A stretch of 64,000 bases of DNA from Rhizobium sullae (GTDB taxonomy: Bacteria; Pseudomonadota; Alphaproteobacteria; Rhizobiales; Rhizobiaceae), in the NCBI RefSeq assembly GCF_900169785.1, contig NZ_FWER01000017.1:106953-170952 (forward strand), written 5' to 3'. The notes under the pieces were generated by a model. That model saw only the letters and a program-made list of their open reading frames with translations, was not told the origin of the DNA and did no database searches. This document shows, one piece after another, positions 7,515 through 16,283 of this stretch. The number at the start of each line of letters is the position of its first letter. Position 1 is the first letter of the stretch. The position numbers and the translations under genes were made by a program.

Positions 7515-10229
7515 TTACGATAACAGTTCCTTGAACATACCGTTTTTCTCGGAAAGTTCCGGATAGTTCCCAGCTTCCACTAAATCACCGCGATTAAAAA
7601 GCAGAATCCGATCGAAGATTTCTGCAAGTCTTGCGTTTGAAAGCACCCAGATAATCGCTGGACGTTTACCTTCCTCGTGTAGACCTTGAACGACATTGCG
7701 GATGATCTGATCCTGCACACGCTGATCGAGCGCGGGAAGCGGCCGGTTGAAGATGAAGTAATCAGAACGTTTCAAAAGCGCACGGGCAAGGTTGAGTTTT
7801 TGCCGCTGGACCATGGTCAATCGTTTGCCGCCGGAGCCGACATCGAATTCAAGTCCGATCGACAACACGTCGTCGAAAAGATCAAGTGTGTCGAAGAGTT
7901 CGCTCATGATGGTACGAATACGATCGGACGCGTCCGCCTGTTGATAGGCGATGCGGCCGAACAGCACATTGTCCATCAGCGACGCGGATGAGGTGAAGCG
8001 CTCGGGATCGTAGCGCTCGATGAGAGCTGCCAGATCGTCCGGTATATTCTCGTGAAATTGCTTGCGGGCGCCCACGATCTTCGCCATCAGCTCATCGCTC
8101 AGCAAGCCGAAGCGGTGGCGCGGCTCGATATAGGCAAAGCTCAGCCGGATGATCATCGACCGCTCGTCGATAGTCGCATCCTCGAACCTGCGGCTCTGCA
8201 ATTTCTGCAGCAATGCCTGATAGGTCGGAATATCATCCGCCGTCATGAAGGTCAGTTGCTGGAAGAAGGGGTGGTCCGGCGGCAGATCGTGGAAGAGTTC
8301 GACGGCGTTTTCGGCGATTTCCAGACCCATCGCATAGAGGTCGTTGCTGAGGCCGGTATCGCGGAAAAGCTGCTGGAAATACGGGTGTGCCGCAAGCCTG
8401 CGGTTGTTCATCATCGGCCGTTTCATCGTGCCGAAAAGCAGGTTTTCACCGACCGTTGCCTGGGGATTATAGTTGTCGAAGTCAAAGGGCACGACAACGG
8501 CATCGAGGTTCTCGTCCTTCATGCGTTCGCGCAGCGACCGGCGCAGATCAACGATGCGACCTGCAAGAGCAACGTGCACGCTTGTGTCGACCGTCGAGCG
8601 GAGAGCAAGGTCAAGTATGTCGTGCGAAATCAACACGGCATCGAGCACCGGCCGGATCGCCGTCAGCAGATCGTCCGGGCCGGTCGCGCCGGCGGCGTTG
8701 TAATCCACCCAGTCGCTGTTGAGGTCGAGCGTCGGGTTGCCGGCCTTCAGCGCCTCGGCGGCATGCCATTTGAAGTCCTGGGCGGCCTCGCCTTCGTAGC
8801 CCGGATCGGTCAGCGGCGCGTGCTTGAGGCCGTAGAGCAGGTTGTCACGCAACGTGCCGTGGAAAAAATAAGTATCGGCGGAAGCGTAGGAAATGCGGCG
8901 GCCGGTAATCGATTCCGGCAGTTCCAGAAGGTCGCGGCCGTCGATGCTGATACGGCCCGAGTCGGGCCAGACGATGCGGCCGAGCGCTTCTGCGAAAGCC
9001 TCCGCACCGCTGCCGTTCGGCCCGACGATCGCCACCGTCTCGTTCGGCCTGATCTCAACCGAGACGCGATCGACCAGACGCGCGCCGCTATCGTCGCTGA
9101 CGGCGAGGTTGCTGACGACGAGTGCCGCCGTCAGTGGGCCGACTGCTTCTGCCGGGATTTCCTGGATCCGGCTGTCGATGAGGGGCTCGACATTGAACTG
9201 TTCATAGACCTGCTGATACTTCACCTGAACGTCCTGGCGCATCTGATCCCAGTCGATCAATTCCTTCAATGGTCCTGGAAGATCCTTGTAGGCGCTGATG
9301 ACGGCGACGAGCTGGCCTATGTCAAGGCGCCCGTGCAGCGCCAGATAGCCGCCGATCGCGTAGAAGAGGAAGGGGGTCACCTGAGCCAGGAAGTTGTTCA
9401 GGAACTTCACCAGGAACTTCCACTGGTAAAGGTCGTAACGAATTGAAAAGATCAGGCCGAGACGCGTAGCGATGTCAGCACGTTCCAGGTTCGAGGTGTC
9501 ATTGCCATGGATCGTACCGATCCCCTCGACAATCTCGCCGACGCGGCCGGAAAGCTCGCGGGCCGTCAACTGGCGCTGGCGGCCGAGCTCGAGCAGCCGT
9601 TTTCTCATACGCGGAATGATGACCGCCTGCACGCCGACGATTGCTGCTGCAATCATGCCGAGCCAGAAATTCTGGACAATGATGAAGGCAAGCGCCGTCA
9701 GCGCCTGGCCGCCGAGAAGGGCAGGCGAGACAAAAGCATCACCCGTGAAGCCGCCCATCGGCTCCACCTCGTCCTTGATCATCGTGGCAATTTCAGCAGA
9801 TTTCACGCGCTTGAAATGAACGGGCGGGAAACGCAGCACCCGGTCGATCAATTGAAACCGGATACGCCGCAGCATCCGTTCGCCGAGGCGGCCCTTATAG
9901 GTGTTGATATAGAACTTGAAGAGGCCGTTCAGCACCACCAGTGCCAGGAAGACGAGGCTCAGCGCCATCAGCGTCTGCAGCCGGTTGAGCTGCAGACCCT
10001 CGAAGAATTCGACATGCCCGATCAGCGGGATGTCGTAGGCAATATGCATGAAGGTCTGCCTCGCATTCGCATTCTCGAAGCCATCACCCTGGATCGGTCC
10101 GTTGACGATCTGTTTCGGCAGATCGAAGGACAGGAAGTAAGGGACCATCGAGACGGCGACCACGGCCAGAATCCAAAGCTGCTGCCGGCGCGTGTTCGAC
10201 CAGATATAGCGGGCGAGGCTTTTTTCCAT
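7515..10229 (-). CDS. ABC-exporter-like protein with degenerate, probably inactive nucleotide-binding domain
   Basis: The 904-residue protein starts like an ABC exporter: a six-helix transmembrane domain over about residues 15-320, then an ATPase-like domain. The nucleotide-binding motifs are lost. Walker A reads GPNGSGAE (residues 403-410), with Ala409 in place of Lys and Glu410 in place of Ser/Thr. The signature is LTMVQ (804-808) instead of LSGGQ. Walker B ends FNRP, with Asn828 and Arg829 replacing Asp and Glu. The H-loop histidine is Asn865. An insertion of roughly 250-300 residues splits the domain and repeats a Q-loop-like segment: RDNLLYG, GENLLFG, MDNVLFG. The frame is intact and long, so this looks like a maintained pseudo-ATPase. 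It lies between glycosyltransferases and the CNB gene. Confidence 0.8.
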   Translation of the reverse strand: MEKSLARYIWSNTRRQQLWILAVVAVSMVPYFLSFDLPKQIVNGPIQGDGFENANARQTFMHIAYDIPLIGHVEFFEGLQLNRLQTLMALSLVFLALVVLNGLFKFYINTYKGRLGERMLRRIRFQLIDRVLRFPPVHFKRVKSAEIATMIKDEVEPMGGFTGDAFVSPALLGGQALTALAFIIVQNFWLGMIAAAIVGVQAVIIPRMRKRLLELGRQRQLTARELSGRVGEIVEGIGTIHGNDTSNLERADIATRLGLIFSIRYDLYQWKFLVKFLNNFLAQVTPFLFYAIGGYLALHGRLDIGQLVAVISAYKDLPGPLKELIDWDQMRQDVQVKYQQVYEQFNVEPLIDSRIQEIPAEAVGPLTAALVVSNLAVSDDSGARLVDRVSVEIRPNETVAIVGPNGSGAEAFAEALGRIVWPDSGRISIDGRDLLELPESITGRRISYASADTYFFHGTLRDNLLYGLKHAPLTDPGYEGEAAQDFKWHAAEALKAGNPTLDLNSDWVDYNAAGATGPDDLLTAIRPVLDAVLISHDILDLALRSTVDTSVHVALAGRIVDLRRSLRERMKDENLDAVVVPFDFDNYNPQATVGENLLFGTMKRPMMNNRRLAAHPYFQQLFRDTGLSNDLYAMGLEIAENAVELFHDLPPDHPFFQQLTFMTADDIPTYQALLQKLQSRRFEDATIDERSMIIRLSFAYIEPRHRFGLLSDELMAKIVGARKQFHENIPDDLAALIERYDPERFTSSASLMDNVLFGRIAYQQADASDRIRTIMSELFDTLDLFDDVLSIGLEFDVGSGGKRLTMVQRQKLNLARALLKRSDYFIFNRPLPALDQRVQDQIIRNVVQGLHEEGKRPAIIWVLSNARLAEIFDRILLFNRGDLVEAGNYPELSEKNGMFKELLS

Positions 10230-10420
10230 GCTAATCGTCAGCCTGATGGGAAAGGGCGGACCGCGATATCGGGCCGTTCAAAAGGGGAGATGCCGAAAAC
10301 AGATTCATGCAACCGGACCGCCGGATATCGTAGAAGATCAAGGAGAAGCGGATTGATGTGGAATGCCGATTCTCGCCAGAGGTTAGTTATATCACAGGAT
10401 TTTCATAATAGGCGAGCGAT

Positions 10421-11554
10421 TCAACCGAGCATCGATCGGATGATCGAAGCGGTTGTCCCGGCGCCTGTCAGATCGAGCGCGACTTCCTTTCTGGCCGGCG
10501 CTGCAAGCGCGCTTTCGACCGCCGCCGCCACGTGCTCGGCCGTCAATCCTTGCTCCGGAAGAATAGTGGCAAGACCCATCGCCTGCAGGCGCTCGGCCCG
10601 CACGGTCTGCTCCGTTTCGCCGCCGGTGACAAAGGGAATGAGGATCGAGCAGCAATCCGCATGCAGCAGGTCTCCGATCGTATTGTAGCCCGCCTGCGAG
10701 ATCGAGACCTTCGCGCCGCGCAGCAGGGAAGGAAAGTCCTTGCGGAAGCGCGTGAGCGTGATGTTAGCGGGCGCATTCCGGCTCAGGCCTATAAAGTCCG
10801 CTTCCGGCAAATTGGGACCGGTAACGAGCAGCCAGCGATGGCTTTCGGGGAGCATGGCGGCTGCATCGCGGGCCGCGCGGATCAGGTCCAGGCCAACGGC
10901 TCCGCCGCCCGCAGAGGCAATGATGTCGAAGATTTCCGCTGACTCGGCCGCTGGTGCTGCTGCAACGAGGCCTGTGTAATGCACCTTGTCTGCGATTTCA
11001 GCTGTCAGCCGAAAGGTATCTTCAAGCCGCACGAAATCCGGATCACCGTGAATAAGCACGGCATCGAAGTGGCGCTTCACCAGGTCGACGGTTTCCTCGT
11101 CGCGCCCTGGCTTGCGGTTTTCCTGCAGGATGTCGCGCACGGAGGTGAAAAGCTTCGGCCGCGGATCGGTCTTTTCGATCATATCGAGCAGCGGCAGCAA
11201 CTCGAAACGCATCTGCCGCCGGCCGAAGGGGAAGGCCTCGATTATGACGGCGTCCGGCTTCGCCTCTTGAAACGCTGCAAGCAGCAGATCGCGACGTCGC
11301 GAGAGAAACTCCTCGCCGGCGACATTGCCGTCGGCGTCCGCAAGGCCAGAAAAGCCTGCATTGCTGGCGACGACCGCTGGCAGCGCTACGGTCTTCACGC
11401 CGTCGCCGGGAAAACCGGAAACCGGCAGGCCGCCGGTCACGATCGTCACATCGAAGCCGTCATTGGCCAAAGCGTCCGCAATGCGGCTTGCGCGCGCGAT
11501 ATGGCCGATGCCGAGCAGGTGCTGGACGTAGAAGAGGATGCGTTTTGCACTCAT
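10421..11554 (-). CDS. Glycosyltransferase, GT28/MurG-like fold
   Basis: The roughly 377-residue protein begins ILFYVQHLLGIGHIARASRIADAL, a nucleotide-binding start typical of GT-B glycosyltransferases related to MurG and family 28. The C-terminal half has SISQAGYNTIGDLLHADCCSILIPF followed by a glutamate-rich GGETEQTVRAERL, the donor-sugar binding region of that fold. I chose the ATG at 11554 because it overlaps the upstream stop as ATGA; an in-frame ATG at 11569 is possible. It is the third glycosyltransferase in a leftward run, so it probably adds a sugar to the same glycan. Substrates are unknown. Confidence 0.8.
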   Translation of the reverse strand: MSAKRILFYVQHLLGIGHIARASRIADALANDGFDVTIVTGGLPVSGFPGDGVKTVALPAVVASNAGFSGLADADGNVAGEEFLSRRRDLLLAAFQEAKPDAVIIEAFPFGRRQMRFELLPLLDMIEKTDPRPKLFTSVRDILQENRKPGRDEETVDLVKRHFDAVLIHGDPDFVRLEDTFRLTAEIADKVHYTGLVAAAPAAESAEIFDIIASAGGGAVGLDLIRAARDAAAMLPESHRWLLVTGPNLPEADFIGLSRNAPANITLTRFRKDFPSLLRGAKVSISQAGYNTIGDLLHADCCSILIPFVTGGETEQTVRAERLQAMGLATILPEQGLTAEHVAAAVESALAAPARKEVALDLTGAGTTASIIRSMLG

Positions 11555-12798
11555 GAGGGTTTTTGCCATTCCTCTTCAAAGAGGCGTATTAGCTGCCTTA
11601 CGCTGGAATGATAGTCGAAATGTTCACGCACGCGTTTTTCCGCCGCATCGCCGAGACGGCGGCGCAGCGCCGGATCACGGATTGCCGCCTCGAGTGCATA
11701 AGCGAGCGCCTGCGGATCATCGGGCGGAACGACAAGACCGTTCTCACCGTTGGTCAGCAGTTCAGGAACGCCTGAAACATCGGTCGAAAGGCACATCAAT
11801 CGCTGGCTCGACGCCTCGACCAGCACGTTCGGCAAACCGTCCCGATCGCCGTTGGATGCGATACGGCACGCAAGCGCGAAGAGATCAGCCTGGCGGTAAT
11901 GGCCGAGCACCTCCTCCTGCGCCATTGCGCCTTTCCAGCTTATCTTGCCGGCAAGCCCGAGCTCTGAAGCAAGAGCTCTCAGCTTGGCAAGTTCATCACC
12001 ACCGCCGATATGCTCGAAACGCCAATGCAGGCTTTTCGGAAGCAGGGCAAGCGCGCACAGCAGCACGTCGTAGCCCTTCTTTTCGACCGCCCGGCCGACG
12101 CTCAACAGAAGAACCGGATGGGCAGGGTCGGCGCCGTCGCGGCCTGAATGTTGGCCTTCGAAATGGCCGAAGCGGGCCAGATCGAGGCCGTGATAGCTGA
12201 GATGCACCGCATCCGGCCGGTCGGTTAGGCTGCGCATATGCTCGTAGCCGCTCCTGGTGCATGTCACTGCCCAGCGGGCGCTGCCAAGTTTGATATTTAA
12301 CTCCCAGTCGGGCGACGTCCAAATGTCTTTCGCATGTGCCGAGACGGTCCAGGGCACGCCCGTCAGGATGCTTGCATATTCGGTCACAGAAGCAGGTGTG
12401 TGGATGAAATGCGCGTGCAGCCACTGGCCGCTATCCGGCCATTCGCAAGCCAGGACCAGCGCCTGACCGAGGCGGCGGAAGCGGTTGCGGGACATATCGC
12501 GCGGCAGATCGGCCAGGAAGCGCTTCATCAACGCCTTGAATCCCGGCTTTCCGACGCCGGCGAAAAGTCCCTTCAGTACGCGCATCGGCTCTTCGTGCAA
12601 GTATTCCGGCAGGTAGACGACGCGGGCCTTGATCTCGTCATGCACTGGATGGCGTTTCTTGTCGGTCGGCCGCCTCATCGAAATCAGCGTCAGGTCGAAG
12701 CCTGCTTTTTCCAGGCCAAGCAACTCTTGGGCAATGAAGGTTTCGGAAAGGCGTGGGTAGCCTTTCAGCACGACAAGGATCTTGCGGCGTTCCGGCAA
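11551..12798 (-). CDS. Glycosyltransferase family 4 (GT4), colanic-acid type
   Basis: The 415-residue protein has the GT4 layout. The N-terminal domain shows YPRLSETFIAQELLGLEKAGF, the opening found in exopolysaccharide and colanic-acid glycosyltransferases. The C-terminal Rossmann domain has SVGRAVEKKGYDVLLCAL and later DGLPNVLVEASS, close to the EX7E donor-binding motif, then ENGLVVPPDDPQALA. It is separated by eleven bases from the upstream glycosyltransferase and overlaps the downstream one by four, so the three are surely co-translated. It acts in the cytoplasm on a lipid- or glycan-linked acceptor that is not identified. Confidence 0.88.
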   Translation of the reverse strand: MPERRKILVVLKGYPRLSETFIAQELLGLEKAGFDLTLISMRRPTDKKRHPVHDEIKARVVYLPEYLHEEPMRVLKGLFAGVGKPGFKALMKRFLADLPRDMSRNRFRRLGQALVLACEWPDSGQWLHAHFIHTPASVTEYASILTGVPWTVSAHAKDIWTSPDWELNIKLGSARWAVTCTRSGYEHMRSLTDRPDAVHLSYHGLDLARFGHFEGQHSGRDGADPAHPVLLLSVGRAVEKKGYDVLLCALALLPKSLHWRFEHIGGGDELAKLRALASELGLAGKISWKGAMAQEEVLGHYRQADLFALACRIASNGDRDGLPNVLVEASSQRLMCLSTDVSGVPELLTNGENGLVVPPDDPQALAYALEAAIRDPALRRRLGDAAEKRVREHFDYHSSVRQLIRLFEEEWQKPS

Positions 12799-12809
12799 GG
12801 CTTTGTTCT

Positions 12810-14018
12810 TTACTCTGCGCCGACGACGGCAAGACGGCTGCCGCGATTGTCGAGCCAGTGGCCGACTGTCTGCGAAATATGATCGAGCCCTTCGAGTTGC
12901 ATATCGCTTCCGCTCTTTGATGGCGGCAGACGTTGCGGCAGCCGCTTCAGCGCCTCGGCCATGACGGCCGGATCAGCCGACTGATCAGGAAGCAGCATGT
13001 CCACCAGGCCGAGGTCGCTGGCGCGCTGGGCGCGCAGCAACTGCTCTTCCCTCGGCTTGATGCGCGGCACGATGAGGGCCGGCTTGTCGAAGGAAAGGAT
13101 TTCGCAATAGGTGTTGTAGCCACCCATGGCAACGACGCCTGTGGCGCCGACGATGAGCTCTTCCATATGGTTGTCGAACTCGATCACCTCGATATAGGGA
13201 ATCTTCTCGCCCTTCCTGACGAGTTTCGACCGCTCGGCTGCCGGCATATAAGGCCCGAGTACGACCAGTGCTTTTTGCTCAAGCGTCGCATCATGCTCAT
13301 AGGCGTTCATCACGTCATGAACGAGGTCGGAGCCATCCCCGCCGCCGCCGGTGGTGATGAGGATGTAGTCGTCCTTGCGGGCATTAATCGAGGTGTTTCC
13401 TTTCGATACGCTGCGCTGCAGGAAGCCGACGAAGTCCATTTTCCGGCGCACGCTTTTCGGGACATCGAGGCCGATCAGCGGATCGTAGAACTCGGGCGGC
13501 CCGTACACCCAAACGCTGTCATAATACTGGTCGATCTTCTGCATGATGCCGTTTCGCTTCCACTCGGCGTCGAGCAGATGCGGCGCATCCATGATTTCGC
13601 GGAGACCGAGCACCAATGTCGTGCCCTGCGCTTTCAGATAAGCAAGCGTATCTTCGACTTCGCCCTTGAGTCCCATCGGCTCCTTGTCGACGATGAAGAT
13701 GTCCGGTTGGAAGGTCTCAGCCGTATGGCGGATGCTCGATTCGCGCATCTTCAGCGTTTCGTGCAGGTCGATATGGCTCGCCATCGACGTATATTCGCCG
13801 TTATGAAGTTTGATCACGCTGGGGATCTTCACGAAATCGACACGCGCCCGGTAGTCGAACGCACCGGCGATCGTTGCGCCGGAAATGATCAGCACATTGA
13901 GACCGCGATAATCCTCGACCAGCGCATGTGCGATTGTCCTACAGCGGCGCAGATGGCCGAGCCCGAACGTGTCGTGGCTATACATCAGGATGCGAGCATC
14001 TTCCACGCGTCTGGCCAT
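12810..14018 (-). CDS. Glycosyltransferase-like protein, MurG-type GT-B fold
   Basis: The 402-residue product starts ARRVEDARILMYSHDTFGLGHLRRC, whose GLGHLRR resembles the nucleotide-binding loop of MurG-like enzymes. It contains DIFIVDKEPMGLKGEVEDTL and a C-terminal VVAMGGYNTYCEILSFDKPALIVPR, the GGxNT donor-binding region of that fold. The ATG at 14018 is preferred over 14045 because AAGGAA lies seven bases before it. Related proteins are often annotated as predicted glycosyltransferases. It heads the three-gene glycosyltransferase block, 93 bases after the ABC permease gene. Confidence 0.78.
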   Translation of the reverse strand: MARRVEDARILMYSHDTFGLGHLRRCRTIAHALVEDYRGLNVLIISGATIAGAFDYRARVDFVKIPSVIKLHNGEYTSMASHIDLHETLKMRESSIRHTAETFQPDIFIVDKEPMGLKGEVEDTLAYLKAQGTTLVLGLREIMDAPHLLDAEWKRNGIMQKIDQYYDSVWVYGPPEFYDPLIGLDVPKSVRRKMDFVGFLQRSVSKGNTSINARKDDYILITTGGGGDGSDLVHDVMNAYEHDATLEQKALVVLGPYMPAAERSKLVRKGEKIPYIEVIEFDNHMEELIVGATGVVAMGGYNTYCEILSFDKPALIVPRIKPREEQLLRAQRASDLGLVDMLLPDQSADPAVMAEALKRLPQRLPPSKSGSDMQLEGLDHISQTVGHWLDNRGSRLAVVGAE

Positions 14019-14111
14019 GGGCAGTTCCTTCGGGGCGAACGACATACTTAGACCCCCAATTTTCCGGAGGCCGAGACATGGCAGAACGGAATATCTCCGC
14101 CGCGCTTGCTG

Positions 14112-15284
14112 CTATTTGTAGGGATCTGCTGCATCGCGCAACCCATCTCCCAGAAAGTTGAAGGCCAAAATGACAAGAACCACCGGAATGATCGGGAAAA
14201 GCAGCCACGGGTAAAAGGCGATGACACTGACGCTCTTGGCCTCGGTGAGCAAGATGCCCCAACTGGTGATCGGCGGACGGAGGCCGAGGCCCAGGAAGGA
14301 AAGCGCCGTTTCGCCAAGGATCATGCCCGGGATCGAAATCGTTGCAGAGGCAATCAGATGCGACATGAAGCCGGGAACAAGGTGCCGCCCGATGACCCGG
14401 GGCGTGCTTGCCCCCATGAGCTGGGCAGCTTGCACGTAATCCTCCTCACGCAGTGCCAGAAGCTTGGAACGCACCGCACGTGCAAGCCCGGTCCAATCGA
14501 TGATACCGAGGATGACGGTGATGCCGAAATAGATGACGATCGGGCTCCACGTCACCGGCATGATGGCCGCAAGGGCCATCCAGAGCGGCAGGCTCGGCAG
14601 CGACTGCAGCACCTCGATTACGCGCTGGACGATGAGATCGAAGACGCCGCCCCAATAGCCGGCAAGGCCGCCGATGACGATGCCGAGCACAAAGCTGATC
14701 GCGATGCCGAGCAGGCCGATCGTCAACGAAATCCGCGCGCCGTAGAGGATACGGGAAAGTACGTCGCGCCCGAGACGGTCGGTGCCGAACAGGAACATCT
14801 GGCCGCCTTCTGCCGGGCAGACAAGATGAAGATTGGACTGAACGAAGCCCCAGAACCTGTAGGAATCGCCACGGCAGAAGAAGCGGATCGGCTGAACGTC
14901 GTCCGGTTTGTCGGTATAGATCCGACGCAGCGTGTCGAGGTCGAGTTGCATCGCGCGGCCATAGACGAAGGGACCGACGAACTCGCCCTTGTCGAAGAAG
15001 TGCACGCGCTGGGGCGGGGAATGGATGTAATCGACATTGCGCGTGTGCAGGCCGTAAGGCGCCAGAAACTCGACGACCAGGATCATCAGATAAATGGCAA
15101 GCAGGAAGATGCCGGAAGCCAGCGCCAGACGGTGCTGTTTGAACTTCCACCACATCAGTTGCTTCTGGGAAGCAAGGTGAATGCGCGAATTCGCAGCCGT
15201 CATCGTTTCCGTGGCGATCGGATCGAACGGTGCGGTCGAGACGTAGTGCTGCAACGGAGCGCCGGGCGGCGGCAAGGGCGACAT
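14112..15284 (-). CDS. Oligopeptide-type ABC transporter permease (DppC/YejE-like)
   Basis: The 390-residue inner-membrane protein is a binding-protein-dependent permease. A first helix near residues 50-72 is followed by a long periplasmic loop of about 100 residues. Then comes LFGTDRLGRDVLSRILYGARISL, a hallmark of DppC/OppC-type permeases, and five helices. The EAA loop (AAQLMGASTPRVIGRHLVPG) contacts the ATPase. The end, LGDGLRDAADPYK, is typical. Its ATG overlaps the stop of the partner permease as TAATG, so the two are translationally coupled. Confidence 0.92.
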   Translation of the reverse strand: MSPLPPPGAPLQHYVSTAPFDPIATETMTAANSRIHLASQKQLMWWKFKQHRLALASGIFLLAIYLMILVVEFLAPYGLHTRNVDYIHSPPQRVHFFDKGEFVGPFVYGRAMQLDLDTLRRIYTDKPDDVQPIRFFCRGDSYRFWGFVQSNLHLVCPAEGGQMFLFGTDRLGRDVLSRILYGARISLTIGLLGIAISFVLGIVIGGLAGYWGGVFDLIVQRVIEVLQSLPSLPLWMALAAIMPVTWSPIVIYFGITVILGIIDWTGLARAVRSKLLALREEDYVQAAQLMGASTPRVIGRHLVPGFMSHLIASATISIPGMILGETALSFLGLGLRPPITSWGILLTEAKSVSVIAFYPWLLFPIIPVVLVILAFNFLGDGLRDAADPYK

Positions 15285-16282
15285 TATTTGGTGCTCCTGC
15301 CTTGCAGACGGATGCGCGGGTCGAGGAAGCCGAGCGCAATATCGGAAACCAGCACGCCAATGACATTCAGGAAGGCAAGGAACATCAGGAAAGAACCGGC
15401 AAGATACATGTCCTGGCTCTGCAGCGCCTTGATCAGCATCGGGCCGGTCGTTTCGAGCGACAGCACGATGGCGACGATCTCGGCGCCGGAAATGATCGAC
15501 GGCAGGATCGAACCGATGTCGGCGACGAAGAAGTTGAGCGCCATGCGCAGCGGATATTTGATCAGCGCACGGGTTGGATGAAGGCCTTTGGCGCGCGCAG
15601 TCGTTACATATTGCTTCTGCATCTCATCCAGCAGATTGGCGCGAAGGCGGCGGATCATGCCGGCCGTACCTGCCGTGCCGACGATAATGACGGGGATCCA
15701 GAGATGGGACAGGATCGACCGCGCCTTCTCCCAGCTCATAGGCTCGGAGAGGTATTTCTGATCCATCAGGTGGCCGATCGAGATGCCGAACCAGATATTG
15801 GCGAAATACATTAAGATCAGCGCCAGCATGAAGTTCGGAATGGCGATGCCGAGCAGACCGAGGAACGTCAGTCCGTAGTCGCTCCAGCTATATTGATGGG
15901 TGGCGGAATAGATGCCGATCGGAAAAGCGATCAGCCAGGTGAGCAGGATCGTCGTGAAAGAAACGAGGATCGTCAGCCATAGGCGGTCGCCGACTACTGC
16001 CGAAACCGGCAGCTGGTATTCGAACGAATAGCCGAAATCGCCGTGCAGCATGCCGCCGACCCAGTAGACGTAGCGGATGATCGTCGGCTTATCGAAGCCG
16101 TACTGCTGACGCAGCTCCTCGATTTCCTGCAGGTTCGCACTCTCGCCCTGCGCCCGCAGTTCGGCGATCTGGCTTTCGAAGAAATCGCCCGGCGGCAGTT
16201 CGATGATCGTAAAGACCAGTGCCGAAATCACGATCAGCGTCGGCACCATCGCAGCAATCCGCCATAGGATATATTTCAGCAC
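15284..16282 (-). CDS. Oligopeptide-type ABC transporter permease (DppB-like)
   Basis: The 332-residue protein opens with KYILWRIAAMVPTLIVISALVF and has six predicted helices, as in DppB/OppB permeases. TTARAKGLHPTRALIKYPLRMA is the EAA-type loop for ATPase contact. The start is GTG, preceded by GGAGG eight bases upstream within the end of the binding-protein gene, only one base lies between the genes. It forms the permease heterodimer with the next gene downstream. Confidence 0.92.
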   Translation of the reverse strand: MLKYILWRIAAMVPTLIVISALVFTIIELPPGDFFESQIAELRAQGESANLQEIEELRQQYGFDKPTIIRYVYWVGGMLHGDFGYSFEYQLPVSAVVGDRLWLTILVSFTTILLTWLIAFPIGIYSATHQYSWSDYGLTFLGLLGIAIPNFMLALILMYFANIWFGISIGHLMDQKYLSEPMSWEKARSILSHLWIPVIIVGTAGTAGMIRRLRANLLDEMQKQYVTTARAKGLHPTRALIKYPLRMALNFFVADIGSILPSIISGAEIVAIVLSLETTGPMLIKALQSQDMYLAGSFLMFLAFLNVIGVLVSDIALGFLDPRIRLQGRSTK

Positions 16283-16283
16283 C

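Noticed and set aside
8052..9446. 464-codon open frame on + opposite the pseudo-ABC gene
   Set aside because: No recognisable motif and shadow-like composition; the minus frame has clear membrane and ABC-fold features. I considered that the degenerate motifs might mean the minus frame is wrong, but its transmembrane domain and ABC order are unmistakable.
14106..15581. 491-codon open frame on + opposite the DppC-like permease
   Set aside because: Composition of a shadow frame; the permease is unambiguous.
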